Shown here piece by piece: positions 1 to 6,365 of a stretch of DNA of 8,200 nt. Source of the stretch: Oscillospiraceae bacterium (lineage in GTDB: Bacteria > Bacillota > Clostridia > Oscillospirales > Acutalibacteraceae); NCBI GenBank assembly GCA_009783605.1, contig WRDE01000077.1, positions 1-8,200 of the forward strand, given 5' to 3'. The number at the start of each line of letters is the position of its first letter. Position 1 is the first letter of the stretch. The notes beneath the pieces are model-generated. The model was not told the DNA's origin. It searched no databases and worked only from the letters and a program-made list of their open reading frames with translations. Both the position numbers and the translations under genes were made by a program.

Positions 1-88
1 CGGATTCATAGTTGCCGGTATCCTTGCGCGGTAGCGAGATGTGGTAGTAGGCGGCCAGCTCCGGAGCATATTGCCAGTTGATATCCCT
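1..88 (-). pseudogene. In-frame continuation of the GH95 gene beyond the TGA
   Basis: Directly after the TGA at 89-91, the same frame stays open for 29 codons to the window edge. It reads like protein: it starts RDINWQYAPELAAYYHISL, has mostly G or C in third codon positions, and has no further stop. GH95 proteins typically have HRHxSHLYGLYPGxxI at this point. The frame aligns to it without a gap as HRHSSGMIGVCR-stop-RDI, placing the stop on the Gly of the YPG motif. A substitution such as GGA to TGA explains the break better than an indel. Of the other two minus-strand frames, one hits a stop within this stretch and the other is open but reads less like protein. Confidence 0.6.
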
Positions 89-1996
89 TCATCGACAGAC
101 GCCGATCATACCGCTGGAATGGCGGTGGGTATAGGCGTTGCGGTCGGCCAGCGAGGGCCAGGACCACTCGGCCAGCGCGCCGATATTGTTGATGATGTAG
201 GGCGGCAGATCGTCTAAGATGGCCTGCCAGACATCTTTCTGACCGCCGGCGTCGTCATCCAGGATATCGCAGATCTTGATCAGCGTCTCCAACCCCCATT
301 TGGCGCCGGCGATATCGAAGGAGGAGTTGTTGACCAACGAATACGGCACCCCGGAGGGCTGGCTCTCGGGGGAGATCGACCCGGCGAAGATCCATTTGCC
401 GTTGGCGTCCTTCAGCTGGAGGAAATCCTCATAGAAATAGCCGATTTCCTTCATCATCGGATACAGCCGGTCCCGCAGATACGCGGTGTCGCCGGTAGCC
501 TGATAATATTCCCAGCAGGGCTGCATCAGCCAGGACATCTCGCCGGTGACGTATTGGTAGGGGTAATAATAGCTCAGGGCCGAGATCAACCCGGAGGAGG
601 CGCCGGGGGTATTGCCGCCGCCGAGGGTGCCGCGGCAGCCCAACAGCTTGGTGGCGTTGATCTTGAACCCGGGGACCCAGGCCTCGTTCAGCCAGGTATA
701 CCCCTCGATGGTTTCCAGCATATTGCCGACCACCGCGCCGGCGATCTGCAGGTTGAGGTTGGCGTCCAAGTGGTAATAGCCGCTCCAGCCCACCTCACAG
801 TCGCCGGCCCAGATACCCAGCAGGTCGGGGGGGCCGAGGTCGCCGGAGGAGGACAGATAGTGGTACCGGCCGGCGTCAAACAACCGCTCAAAATAGGCCG
901 GCACCGGGTTGCCGGAGGCCTTCTGCATCGCGATCAGTTCCTCATTGGATTTGGCGCGGTCGGCTTCCGGCGCGTTGTAATCCATCGTGGCCCGGGCGTA
1001 GATCTCGCTGTGGGTGGTCTTCTGGCGGGCCAGCAGCGTGTCATAATCGTAATCAATGGCTGACAGCTCATCCTGGATCAGTTCTTTGCCCCATTCAGTC
1101 TGGGCGTTTTTGCCGTAACGGCCGATGCGGGTCAGCAGCAGCAGCTCTTCCACGTCGGTGACCAACAGCATACCGTCGGAATAGATGACGCTGCCGCCTT
1201 TCGGGATCACCCGGGTGACCCCCTCATAGCCGGCGCTGCCGGTGGCGGCGGGGTTGGGGTACATGACCCGCATGTTGAGGAAATCCTCATTTGAGTTGTT
1301 GGTGAAAACCATACCGCTGGGAAAATTCATGCTGTTGCGGTTGTTTTTGTCGCCGACGCTGCCCTGGATACCGAGCTTGATGTCACAGGTGAGGCTGCCG
1401 CCGTCAGGGGCTTTCAGCTGCTGGACAATCACGTTGTCGGTCCGGGAGACGAAGGTGTTGCGTTCAAATTTACCCCGGTTGTCGTTCCAGGTGACCGAAA
1501 TCTCGCCGGTGGCATAGTCGCAGGTCCGCAGAAAGTCCTCAACGTCGCCGTCCTCGGTCATGATGATCTCCATATCGTAGCCGGGATGCTTATCCCCCTC
1601 GCCGCCGTTCTGCCAGCCGTGCTTGTTGGCCTCGTCATTGGCGGCTTTCCAGTTTTCGGCCACGCAGGCGTTCCGGATGAGGTCGAGGCTGTCCTTCGAC
1701 ATGGTGTTGAAGGTCCGCTCCCGGGTGGCAGCGATGTTGAACTGCCGGTGGTTATAGACCACGATATCCTTGAGCGGGTTGCCCAATACGATACAGCCCA
1801 TAATCCCGTTGCCGCCGAACAGGCCGTGGACCCAGTCCCGGTACTGGGTGGGGTAGGTGGTGGAAATACCCATCTGCGGGCGCATATCTGTCTCCTCCGC
1901 TTCGGCTGATACTATGCCGGAAACCCCGCCGGCAGACAAAACACCGGCAATCAGCGCGGCGGCCAGAACAGACGCAAGAAATTTTGTGAGTTTCAT
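89..1996 (-). CDS. Secreted GH95-type glycosidase (alpha-L-fucosidase superfamily), ended early by an in-frame TGA
   Basis: 635 residues from the ATG at 1996, chosen because it is followed by a signal peptide (MKLTKF, hydrophobic core, cleavage near residues 30-33) and preceded by GAGAGG 9 nt upstream. The frame is open further upstream to 2191, but that part only translates intergenic repeats. Family evidence: an N-terminal beta-sandwich beginning YRDWVHGLFGGNG (53-65), then an (alpha/alpha)6 barrel with FDAGRYHYLSSS (373-384), GIWAG (394-398), HLDANLNLQ (409-417), GSISPES (539-545) and THRHSSG (623-629). In characterised GH95 enzymes the matching Asn pair and Glu are catalytic; N413, N415 and E544 are the likely equivalents here. 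Family members usually run about 750-850 residues. This frame stops just after the HRH motif, before the late GDGGTGW-type segment carrying the catalytic Asp that activates the Asn pair. The product as read is therefore probably inactive: a pseudogene, a recoded stop or a sequence error. Substrate choice (L-fucose or L-galactose) cannot be read from the sequence. Confidence 0.8.
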   Translation of the reverse strand: MKLTKFLASVLAAALIAGVLSAGGVSGIVSAEAEETDMRPQMGISTTYPTQYRDWVHGLFGGNGIMGCIVLGNPLKDIVVYNHRQFNIAATRERTFNTMSKDSLDLIRNACVAENWKAANDEANKHGWQNGGEGDKHPGYDMEIIMTEDGDVEDFLRTCDYATGEISVTWNDNRGKFERNTFVSRTDNVIVQQLKAPDGGSLTCDIKLGIQGSVGDKNNRNSMNFPSGMVFTNNSNEDFLNMRVMYPNPAATGSAGYEGVTRVIPKGGSVIYSDGMLLVTDVEELLLLTRIGRYGKNAQTEWGKELIQDELSAIDYDYDTLLARQKTTHSEIYARATMDYNAPEADRAKSNEELIAMQKASGNPVPAYFERLFDAGRYHYLSSSGDLGPPDLLGIWAGDCEVGWSGYYHLDANLNLQIAGAVVGNMLETIEGYTWLNEAWVPGFKINATKLLGCRGTLGGGNTPGASSGLISALSYYYPYQYVTGEMSWLMQPCWEYYQATGDTAYLRDRLYPMMKEIGYFYEDFLQLKDANGKWIFAGSISPESQPSGVPYSLVNNSSFDIAGAKWGLETLIKICDILDDDAGGQKDVWQAILDDLPPYIINNIGALAEWSWPSLADRNAYTHRHSSGMIGVCR

Positions 1997-2005
1997 CGGT
2001 GGATT

Positions 2006-2011
2006 CCTCTC
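2006..2011 (-). promoter_or_regulatory. Ribosome binding site of the GH95 gene
   Basis: GAGAGG on the minus strand, separated by 9 nt from the ATG at 1996. It decides the start: no comparable site precedes the farther in-frame ATG at 2191. Confidence 0.6.
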
Positions 2012-2024
2012 TTTTTCAGTGGTT

Positions 2025-2099
2025 AGTAGGGCGGGGGCTCGCCCCCGCCGTTGGTACCAGAAGGATGTTTCCACGGCAGGGGCAAGCCCCCGCCCTACT
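2025..2099. repeat. Nested inverted repeat: two self-palindromic GC-rich arms around a 23-bp core
   Basis: The left arm (2025-2050) and the reverse complement of the right arm (2074-2099) match at 24 of 26 positions, both starting AGTAGGGCGGGGGCT. Each arm is also a hairpin by itself, for example GGCGGGGGC-TC-GCCCCCGCC in the left arm. The core (2051-2073) begins with the palindrome TTGGTACCA. Neither hairpin is followed by a T tract in the direction of transcription, so this is not a standard intrinsic terminator. It has the look of a mobile-derived intergenic repeat (REP/BIME- or MITE-like). On the transcript from 2167-6045 into the GH95 gene it could stabilise RNA or reduce downstream expression. 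No transposase is nearby. Confidence 0.75.
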
Positions 2100-2113
2100 T
2101 TAGTTGACACAGG

Positions 2114-2143
2114 ATAGTAGGGGTTGGTTTTTTGATGTGCCAA
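2114..2143 (-). promoter_or_regulatory. Possible weak promoter for the GH95 gene
   Basis: On the minus strand TTGGCA (2138-2143) is followed after 18 bp by TACTAT (2114-2119). Spacing is acceptable, but chance matches of this quality are common. Read-through from the GH2 gene is an equal possibility. Transcription from here would pass through the hairpin repeat before the start codon. Confidence 0.25.
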
Positions 2144-2163
2144 ATTATGAATCGTGAATTGTG
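2143..2163. repeat. Three tandem heptamers, AATTATG-type
   Basis: Three consecutive 7-bp units: AATTATG, AATCGTG and AATTGTG, ending 3 bp from the stop codon of the GH2 gene (TAG, 2167-2169 on the minus strand). The pattern AAT[T/C][A/G]TG is kept in all three. It resembles the short tandemly repeated heptamers found between genes in several bacterial genomes. No coding role is evident. Confidence 0.55.
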
Positions 2164-2166
2164 GGG

Positions 2167-5100
2167 CTACCAGACCGGGTCCGGTACCCAATACGGCTCG
2201 AAGCTGTCGATTTTGCCCACTAACTTCTGCAGGATCAGCCGGGCGTCGGTGATGGTCAGTTTCCCGTCCCGGTCGACGTCGGCGGCCTGGTATGCCAGTC
2301 CTTCCAATTTGGTTTTGTCCACCAAATGCTGCAGCACCAAACGGGCGTCGCCGATATCCAGCACGTCATTGAGGTTGGCGTCGCCGGGCAGGAATGGCGG
2401 GGGCGGCGGGGGCGGCGGTGTGGTGTTGTCGGTGATATCCTCCTCGGCGGCGTTCCATCCGTCGACCGCGAAGGCCGGGGTGCCGGAGGAGTACCGCCTG
2501 TCGATCTCGGCGTAGATTATGGTTGATTCGCCCGGCATCAGCGAGACGTAGTTGTCGGAATAGTAGACGGGCAGCATCCGCTCGCCGGTATCCGCGTCGG
2601 TGATTTTGACCCGGGCCAGCAATACCGGTGTGTCGCTCTCATTGGTCAGCGCCACCGCGTAATACGGGTTGCCGTTTTTATCGGCCAGCCGGCTGTAGGA
2701 GGTTTTCAGCGATTCCTCGGGCAGATCGTTCATCGCGGCGGTGTTCTGGTATTGGTCGCTCCGGAAGTTGTGCCAATAGAAGCCGTCCGCGATCCGGCCG
2801 GTCCCGTCGAACACCTCGGTACGGACAAAGCAGATATCGGTGGCGCCGGCGAGGGACAGTACATTCGGCAGGCTCAGCGCCACGATCACCGAATCGGCGT
2901 TGATATTGTCGGTGCTCTGGGCTTTATAGATCTCCTTACCCTCCAGATTGAAGATGGTGAGCACGGTGGTGAGTCCGGTCCGGGCGGTGCCGGTGGCGTT
3001 CTGCAGGAAGATGGCGCTGCTGTAAGTAAAGGCGGCGTTGATCGGCTGGCAGCCGTGCTTGATGCCGAAATACCCGGCGTTGGTGTCATAATAGTAGTCG
3101 TAGGTCTGCCAGACGGTGGACGGCCAGGCCGACTGGCTCATCCACATCAGCATCCCGTTGCCGCGGCCCGACGACCGGGTATAGACCGCCTCAAACATCG
3201 CCCGGTGATTCTCGAAATTGACCATCTGGGCGATCCGGGTGAATTCCTTCAATGAGTCATAATTGGCATATTTTTTCATCTTGGCTTCGTAGTTATCCGC
3301 CTGCATCGCCGAGGTCCGGCAGAAATCGTGCAGTCCCCAGATCGAGTTGCCCATCAGGTTGGTGACGGTGGTGGGCCAGGCGTATTTCGGGGTCAGCATC
3401 TCCAGCATACTCTCGTAATTCGGCACGTTGGGCATCCCCCGCTCGCTGTGGAGGGTCGCCGGGGTGTTGCCGTAATACCACCGCGGGTCCTGTACGCCGT
3501 AGGGGCCGAAGCCGCTGACGGTGCCGGAGGCGGAATGGGGGATGTAGTGCCGGGTGCCGTCCAGGTCCCGGGTGATCTGAACCAATATCGGCGCGTAATC
3601 GGCCGGCGGGTCACCCTCGTTGCGGGCGCAGTAGAGGGCCAGCGCCGCGTGGTAGCGGTTGCGCAGCACCTTGTCCCGGGCGTTTTCCATAAACATGTTG
3701 ATATCCTTGGGACGGGGGTTGCCGCCGTGGTCGCCGGGGTTGGCCAGCCAGAAATCGTCCCAGATCAGGATGCCGTATTTGTCGCAGGCGTCATAGAAGC
3801 CCTGCCCGTTGGTCATACCGACCCAGTTGCGGATCATGGTGAAATTGGCCTCGGCGTGGAGGCGCACCTTCACGTCGTAATCGTCAGCTGTACAGGTGAG
3901 ATTGGCGTCGTCCATCCCCCAGTTGCCGCCGGTGCAGGTGATCCGCACCCCGTTGCAGAAGATCCGCATCGGGGAGGAGGTCTGGTAGGTGAATTCCCGG
4001 ATGCCGAAGTTGATGGTTTTGGAATCGGACGATCTTTGATCGCCGGCGGGGAATATATCCAGCTTTAATTTATACAGCGGCTGGGCGCCGTAATTATTCG
4101 GCCACCAGAGATACGGATTGTTTATCGCTATCTGTTTCAGCTCGATTTCCCTGCGCTCGCCGGCAGCCAGCGTGATGGGATCCGATTCAAACGGCCGTTC
4201 TACTTCGGTGGTGCCGCTTGGATTATGGACGCCGCCTTTGACCGTGACCGTGACCGCTTTATCCGACGGATTGTCCAAAATCGCACGGATAGACAGGTGG
4301 GATCGGGTATAATCCTTCTTCCCGTCCACCTCGGCGAACTGGACCACCACCCACGGATCAATAATCTGCACGTCGTCGGTGGCCGACAGGAACACGTCGC
4401 CGTAGATGCCGATGCAGCGGCCCGGTATCGTCGGAACCCAGTCCCAGCCCACCGAGGCGTGGATGGTGGGAGCGTCGTCGCCCAGCACGCCGCCGTTGGA
4501 GCCGGCGCTGTTCCGGGTTTTGACGTCCACCTTGCCCGGCGTGTCGTTTTTATGTATCAATACCGCCAGATAGTTGTCGCCGTCAAAGTTGAGATACGAT
4601 GTGGCATCGAACCGGCCGCGGATAAAAGCCCCCCGGATATCCCCGAGCAGCGTCCCGTTGAGCCAGATATCGGCCTTCCAGTTGATTGAATTGAAATTCA
4701 ACCAGACCCGGCGACCCTGATACGCGGCGGGAACCTGGAATTCCGACCGGTACCAGAAATCGGCGGTGAAGAAGCCTTCCGAGAGCTGCAAATGGTTGTC
4801 GGCCACATTCATATCCGGCACCGCGCCGGCCCGGGTATAAGAGATCAGCACCGTCCCCGGCACCGTGGCCTGCAGCCAGCCGCTGTCGTCAAAAGCCTTG
4901 GATAATGACGCGCCATTTCCCGCGGCTCCGGAGGAGACGCTTACTTCGGAAGCCCGCTGGAGCTTCCAGCTATTGGTCAGCGGCATATTCACCGCGCCGG
5001 CCGGCAGGGAATCCGCGCCCCGGTCGGTATCAAGCGGTTCGCCCACGCCCCAGGCCTCTAATTCACTGAGGCTGAAGCGGCCGCCGGAGCTGGCTTTACA

Positions 5101-6045
5101 GTACAGCCGCAGATAGCGGCCGGTGGCGCCGCCCGGCGGAAGCTGGACCGTTTCGGTCCCGCCGGCCCCGTTGTTGTTCGAGACGGCCAGACCCCAAAAT
5201 TCCGCGTCGTCCGAAATCTCGATATCATAGGCGGTGGCATAGTTGCGGTCCAACCAGTGCAGCACCACCCGGTTGATGGTCCGGGAAACCCCGAAATCCA
5301 CATACACCCACTCGTCGGTGTTGGTTTTGGAGGACCACATGCTGTTGTAATAAATGGGTTTGTCCCCGCGCAGCACCGTCTTGCCGTCGGCGCCGCGCAG
5401 ATCGAATTCCGACAGCTGGAGCCGCCGCTGGGTATCCCCGTTGTGGGCGGTGACAAACAGCCGGTAATAGGCGTATTTGACCGGCAGGGACAGGGGATAG
5501 CTTCTGGTCTGGAACCGGTTGGGGAAGGACTGATTGGCCTGGGTATCCAATGTGGTCCAGTTGGTCCCGTCGTCGGAACCCTCCACCCGCCAGCTGCGCG
5601 GATCGCGGTCCTGGGCGTCGTTGGCCGAGGTGATTGTATAACTAACGACGGTACCGGCTTCCGGCGGCGGTGTCACCTTCAGCCAGGCGGAGGTCTGCCC
5701 CGCGGGGATGAAGGTCAGCCATTTGGAGGAGGTATCGCCGTCCACCGCCATGATCGGGCCCTCGCCGTCGGGGGAATTGTTGTACTGGTCCTCCGCCGTG
5801 GCGACATCGGCGGGCGCGACGGTGGAGATGATGCCGTCGGTGATGTTGTGGCCGACGTCGGTGTAGTTATTGGCCGGGATAGTGGAATGATACGCCATCC
5901 GCCGGAAAGCGAAATTGCGTTCCACCGACGCGGCGGCGGACGGTACCGGATCCAGCGGCCCGAGGGCTGCCGTGCCGAGGAGAACTGCTGACAAGAGACC
6001 AACTCCTTTGATTATTCGGGTTTTGAGGGATATTATGGGTTTCAT
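2167..6045 (-). CDS. Dockerin-bearing secreted GH2 glycosidase (exo-beta-glucosaminidase/beta-mannosidase type) with two discoidin domains
   Basis: 1292 residues. A basic N-terminus and hydrophobic stretch form a signal peptide, with cleavage near residues 37-40 (SAAA). Two F5/8 type C (CBM32-like) domains follow at about 45-218 (GDTSSKW, WRVEGSDDGTNW, LQLSEFDLRG) and 219-333 (WVYVDFG, YDIEISDD, FSLSELEAWG). The GH2 module has a sugar-binding domain (about 350-500; VPGTVL, DFWYRSEF, INWKADIWLNG), an Ig-like domain (about 555-690) and a TIM barrel (about 690-1000) with GGNWGMDDAN (706-715). E810 in RNEGDP is the expected acid/base and E868 in HSERG the expected nucleophile. The domain order and GNWGMD motif fit CsxA-type enzymes that remove beta-linked glucosamine or mannose from chain ends. 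After further beta-domains come eight prolines (1210-1217) and a dockerin (1221-1280). The ATG is the first possible start, since a stop lies two codons upstream. The best ribosome site (AAAGG) is weak and 14 nt away. The exact substrate is uncertain. Confidence 0.88.
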   Translation of the reverse strand: MKPIISLKTRIIKGVGLLSAVLLGTAALGPLDPVPSAAASVERNFAFRRMAYHSTIPANNYTDVGHNITDGIISTVAPADVATAEDQYNNSPDGEGPIMAVDGDTSSKWLTFIPAGQTSAWLKVTPPPEAGTVVSYTITSANDAQDRDPRSWRVEGSDDGTNWTTLDTQANQSFPNRFQTRSYPLSLPVKYAYYRLFVTAHNGDTQRRLQLSEFDLRGADGKTVLRGDKPIYYNSMWSSKTNTDEWVYVDFGVSRTINRVVLHWLDRNYATAYDIEISDDAEFWGLAVSNNNGAGGTETVQLPPGGATGRYLRLYCKASSGGRFSLSELEAWGVGEPLDTDRGADSLPAGAVNMPLTNSWKLQRASEVSVSSGAAGNGASLSKAFDDSGWLQATVPGTVLISYTRAGAVPDMNVADNHLQLSEGFFTADFWYRSEFQVPAAYQGRRVWLNFNSINWKADIWLNGTLLGDIRGAFIRGRFDATSYLNFDGDNYLAVLIHKNDTPGKVDVKTRNSAGSNGGVLGDDAPTIHASVGWDWVPTIPGRCIGIYGDVFLSATDDVQIIDPWVVVQFAEVDGKKDYTRSHLSIRAILDNPSDKAVTVTVKGGVHNPSGTTEVERPFESDPITLAAGERREIELKQIAINNPYLWWPNNYGAQPLYKLKLDIFPAGDQRSSDSKTINFGIREFTYQTSSPMRIFCNGVRITCTGGNWGMDDANLTCTADDYDVKVRLHAEANFTMIRNWVGMTNGQGFYDACDKYGILIWDDFWLANPGDHGGNPRPKDINMFMENARDKVLRNRYHAALALYCARNEGDPPADYAPILVQITRDLDGTRHYIPHSASGTVSGFGPYGVQDPRWYYGNTPATLHSERGMPNVPNYESMLEMLTPKYAWPTTVTNLMGNSIWGLHDFCRTSAMQADNYEAKMKKYANYDSLKEFTRIAQMVNFENHRAMFEAVYTRSSGRGNGMLMWMSQSAWPSTVWQTYDYYYDTNAGYFGIKHGCQPINAAFTYSSAIFLQNATGTARTGLTTVLTIFNLEGKEIYKAQSTDNINADSVIVALSLPNVLSLAGATDICFVRTEVFDGTGRIADGFYWHNFRSDQYQNTAAMNDLPEESLKTSYSRLADKNGNPYYAVALTNESDTPVLLARVKITDADTGERMLPVYYSDNYVSLMPGESTIIYAEIDRRYSSGTPAFAVDGWNAAEEDITDNTTPPPPPPPPFLPGDANLNDVLDIGDARLVLQHLVDKTKLEGLAYQAADVDRDGKLTITDARLILQKLVGKIDSFEPYWVPDPVW
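2206..2385 (-). other. Type I dockerin domain, C-terminus of the GH2 protein
   Basis: Two duplicated calcium-loop/helix segments at residues 1221-1243 and 1255-1278. The first loop, DANLNDVLDIGD, has D, N, N, D, D at loop positions 1, 3, 5, 9, 12. The second, DVDRDGKLTITD, has D, D, D, T, D. The helices ARLVLQHLV and ARLILQKLV are nearly the same. This is the standard cohesin-binding module of cellulosomal enzymes. The putative recognition pairs at positions 10-11 are Ile-Gly and Ile-Thr, unlike the Ser-Thr of Clostridium thermocellum, which suggests a different cohesin specificity. A short aromatic tail (FEPYWVPDPVW) follows. Confidence 0.9.
2395..2418 (-). repeat. Polyproline-encoding tract (8 Pro), linker before the dockerin
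   Basis: Residues 1210-1217 are eight consecutive prolines encoded by a near-repeat of CCGCCGCCC. Proline-rich linkers before dockerins are common. An unbroken run this long would be expected to need elongation factor P for translation. The 9-bp DNA period makes length change by slippage likely. Confidence 0.8.
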
Positions 6046-6090
6046 ATGCGGTTACCGAGCCTTTCATGTTGATAAGGGGGTTAGAAGTGG

Positions 6091-6104
6091 AGAGTTGAGA
6101 GTTG
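6091..6104. repeat. Two perfect tandem heptamers, AGAGTTG
   Basis: AGAGTTG occurs twice in a row with no mismatch, inside the predicted 5' leader of the GH2 gene, where the transcript reads CAACTCT twice. The sequence differs from the heptamers at 2143-2163 but has the same unit length. Confidence 0.5.
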
Positions 6105-6123
6105 CGAAATTTGATATATAATG

Positions 6124-6152
6124 ATTGTAATAAAAATCACCAAAAAAGTCAA
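6124..6152 (-). promoter_or_regulatory. Promoter of the GH2 gene (and possibly GH95)
   Basis: On the minus strand, TTGACT (6147-6152) and TACAAT (6124-6129) are separated by exactly 17 bp, most of it T-rich. Each box has one mismatch to the sigma-A consensus. Transcription would begin near 6117, giving a leader of about 70 nt before the ATG at 6045. Confidence 0.7.
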
Positions 6153-6278
6153 CGGAAAAATCATTTGAATCGGAGATTTTCTATAAATTGTTTTTTGAAA
6201 GGGAATCAGAAAGGTATTTCCGAAGAGGCACGACAAACTGATTTACATCTGTGAAATAGTATCAGCAAATTAGATTGC

Positions 6279-6309
6279 ATCCGAAGAGAAGGCTTCATTG
6301 CATTCGGAT
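6279..6309. promoter_or_regulatory. Inverted repeat over the -35 region, candidate operator
   Basis: ATCCGAA (6279-6285) and TTCGGAT (6303-6309) form a perfect 7-bp inverted repeat with a 17-bp spacer. The right half touches the -35 box of the plus-strand promoter. The same stretch also reads as an imperfect direct repeat, ATTGCATCCGAAGA (6274-6287) against ATTGCATTCGGATA (6297-6310), 11 of 14 matching and 23 bp apart. TCCGAAGAG occurs at 6280-6288 and again at 6219-6227. This would suit a dimeric regulator; no regulator gene is in view. Confidence 0.35.
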
Positions 6310-6326
6310 AGTCACTATGCTATAAT
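6298..6326 (+). promoter_or_regulatory. Promoter of the GLUG/Ig protein gene, extended -10
   Basis: TATAAT (6321-6326) matches the -10 consensus exactly and is preceded by TGC (6318-6320), an extended -10. At 17 bp upstream lies TTGCAT (6298-6303), a partial -35. Transcription would start near 6333, about 33 nt before the GTG start. Confidence 0.75.
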
Positions 6327-6348
6327 ATAATAAAAGAACTACAAAACC

Positions 6349-6358
6349 AAGGAAGGGG
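6349..6358 (+). promoter_or_regulatory. Ribosome binding site that fixes the GTG start at 6366
   Basis: AAGGAAGGGG ends 7 nt before GTG at 6366. The only nearby upstream-compatible ATG (6382) is out of frame with the long coding region, and later in-frame ATGs fall inside the signal peptide, so GTG is the best start. Confidence 0.75.
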
Positions 6359-6365
6359 CTTTATT

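Larger units (their letters stand above)
6046..6365. other. Divergent intergenic control region, AT-rich
   Basis: 320 bp with no supportable gene, between the starts of the GH2 gene (minus) and the GLUG/Ig gene (plus). It is clearly more AT-rich than the flanking genes. It holds one good sigma-A-type promoter in each direction, a pair of perfect heptamers in the GH2 leader, and repeated CCGAA-type motifs next to the plus-strand promoter. No riboswitch-like or RNA-gene structure was recognised. Confidence 0.75.

Noticed and set aside
554..1063. 169-codon open frame on the plus strand opposite the GH95 catalytic region
   Set aside because: Low-complexity Gly/Ala/Val composition and no ribosome site seen. 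The minus strand carries the conserved catalytic motifs.
2031..2098. CRISPR-like repeat pair
   Set aside because: Only two arms, in inverted rather than direct orientation, with no further repeats and no cas genes.
2025..2099. Intrinsic terminator between the GH2 and GH95 genes
   Set aside because: The hairpins are strong, but neither is followed by a run of T in the transcribed direction. It is better described as an intergenic repeat.
1997..2191. N-terminal extension of the GH95 frame to an ATG at 2191
   Set aside because: It translates the heptamers and the GC-rich inverted repeat and overlaps the end of the GH2 gene. A signal peptide and ribosome site place the start at 1996.
3328..4068. 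246-codon open frame on the plus strand inside the GH2 gene
   Set aside because: Antisense shadow caused by high GC in third codon positions. It is valine/glycine-rich, has no family features, and lies fully inside a well-supported gene.
5257..5991. 244-codon open frame on the plus strand opposite the discoidin domains
   Set aside because: Same kind of composition shadow. The minus-strand frame has clear domain motifs.
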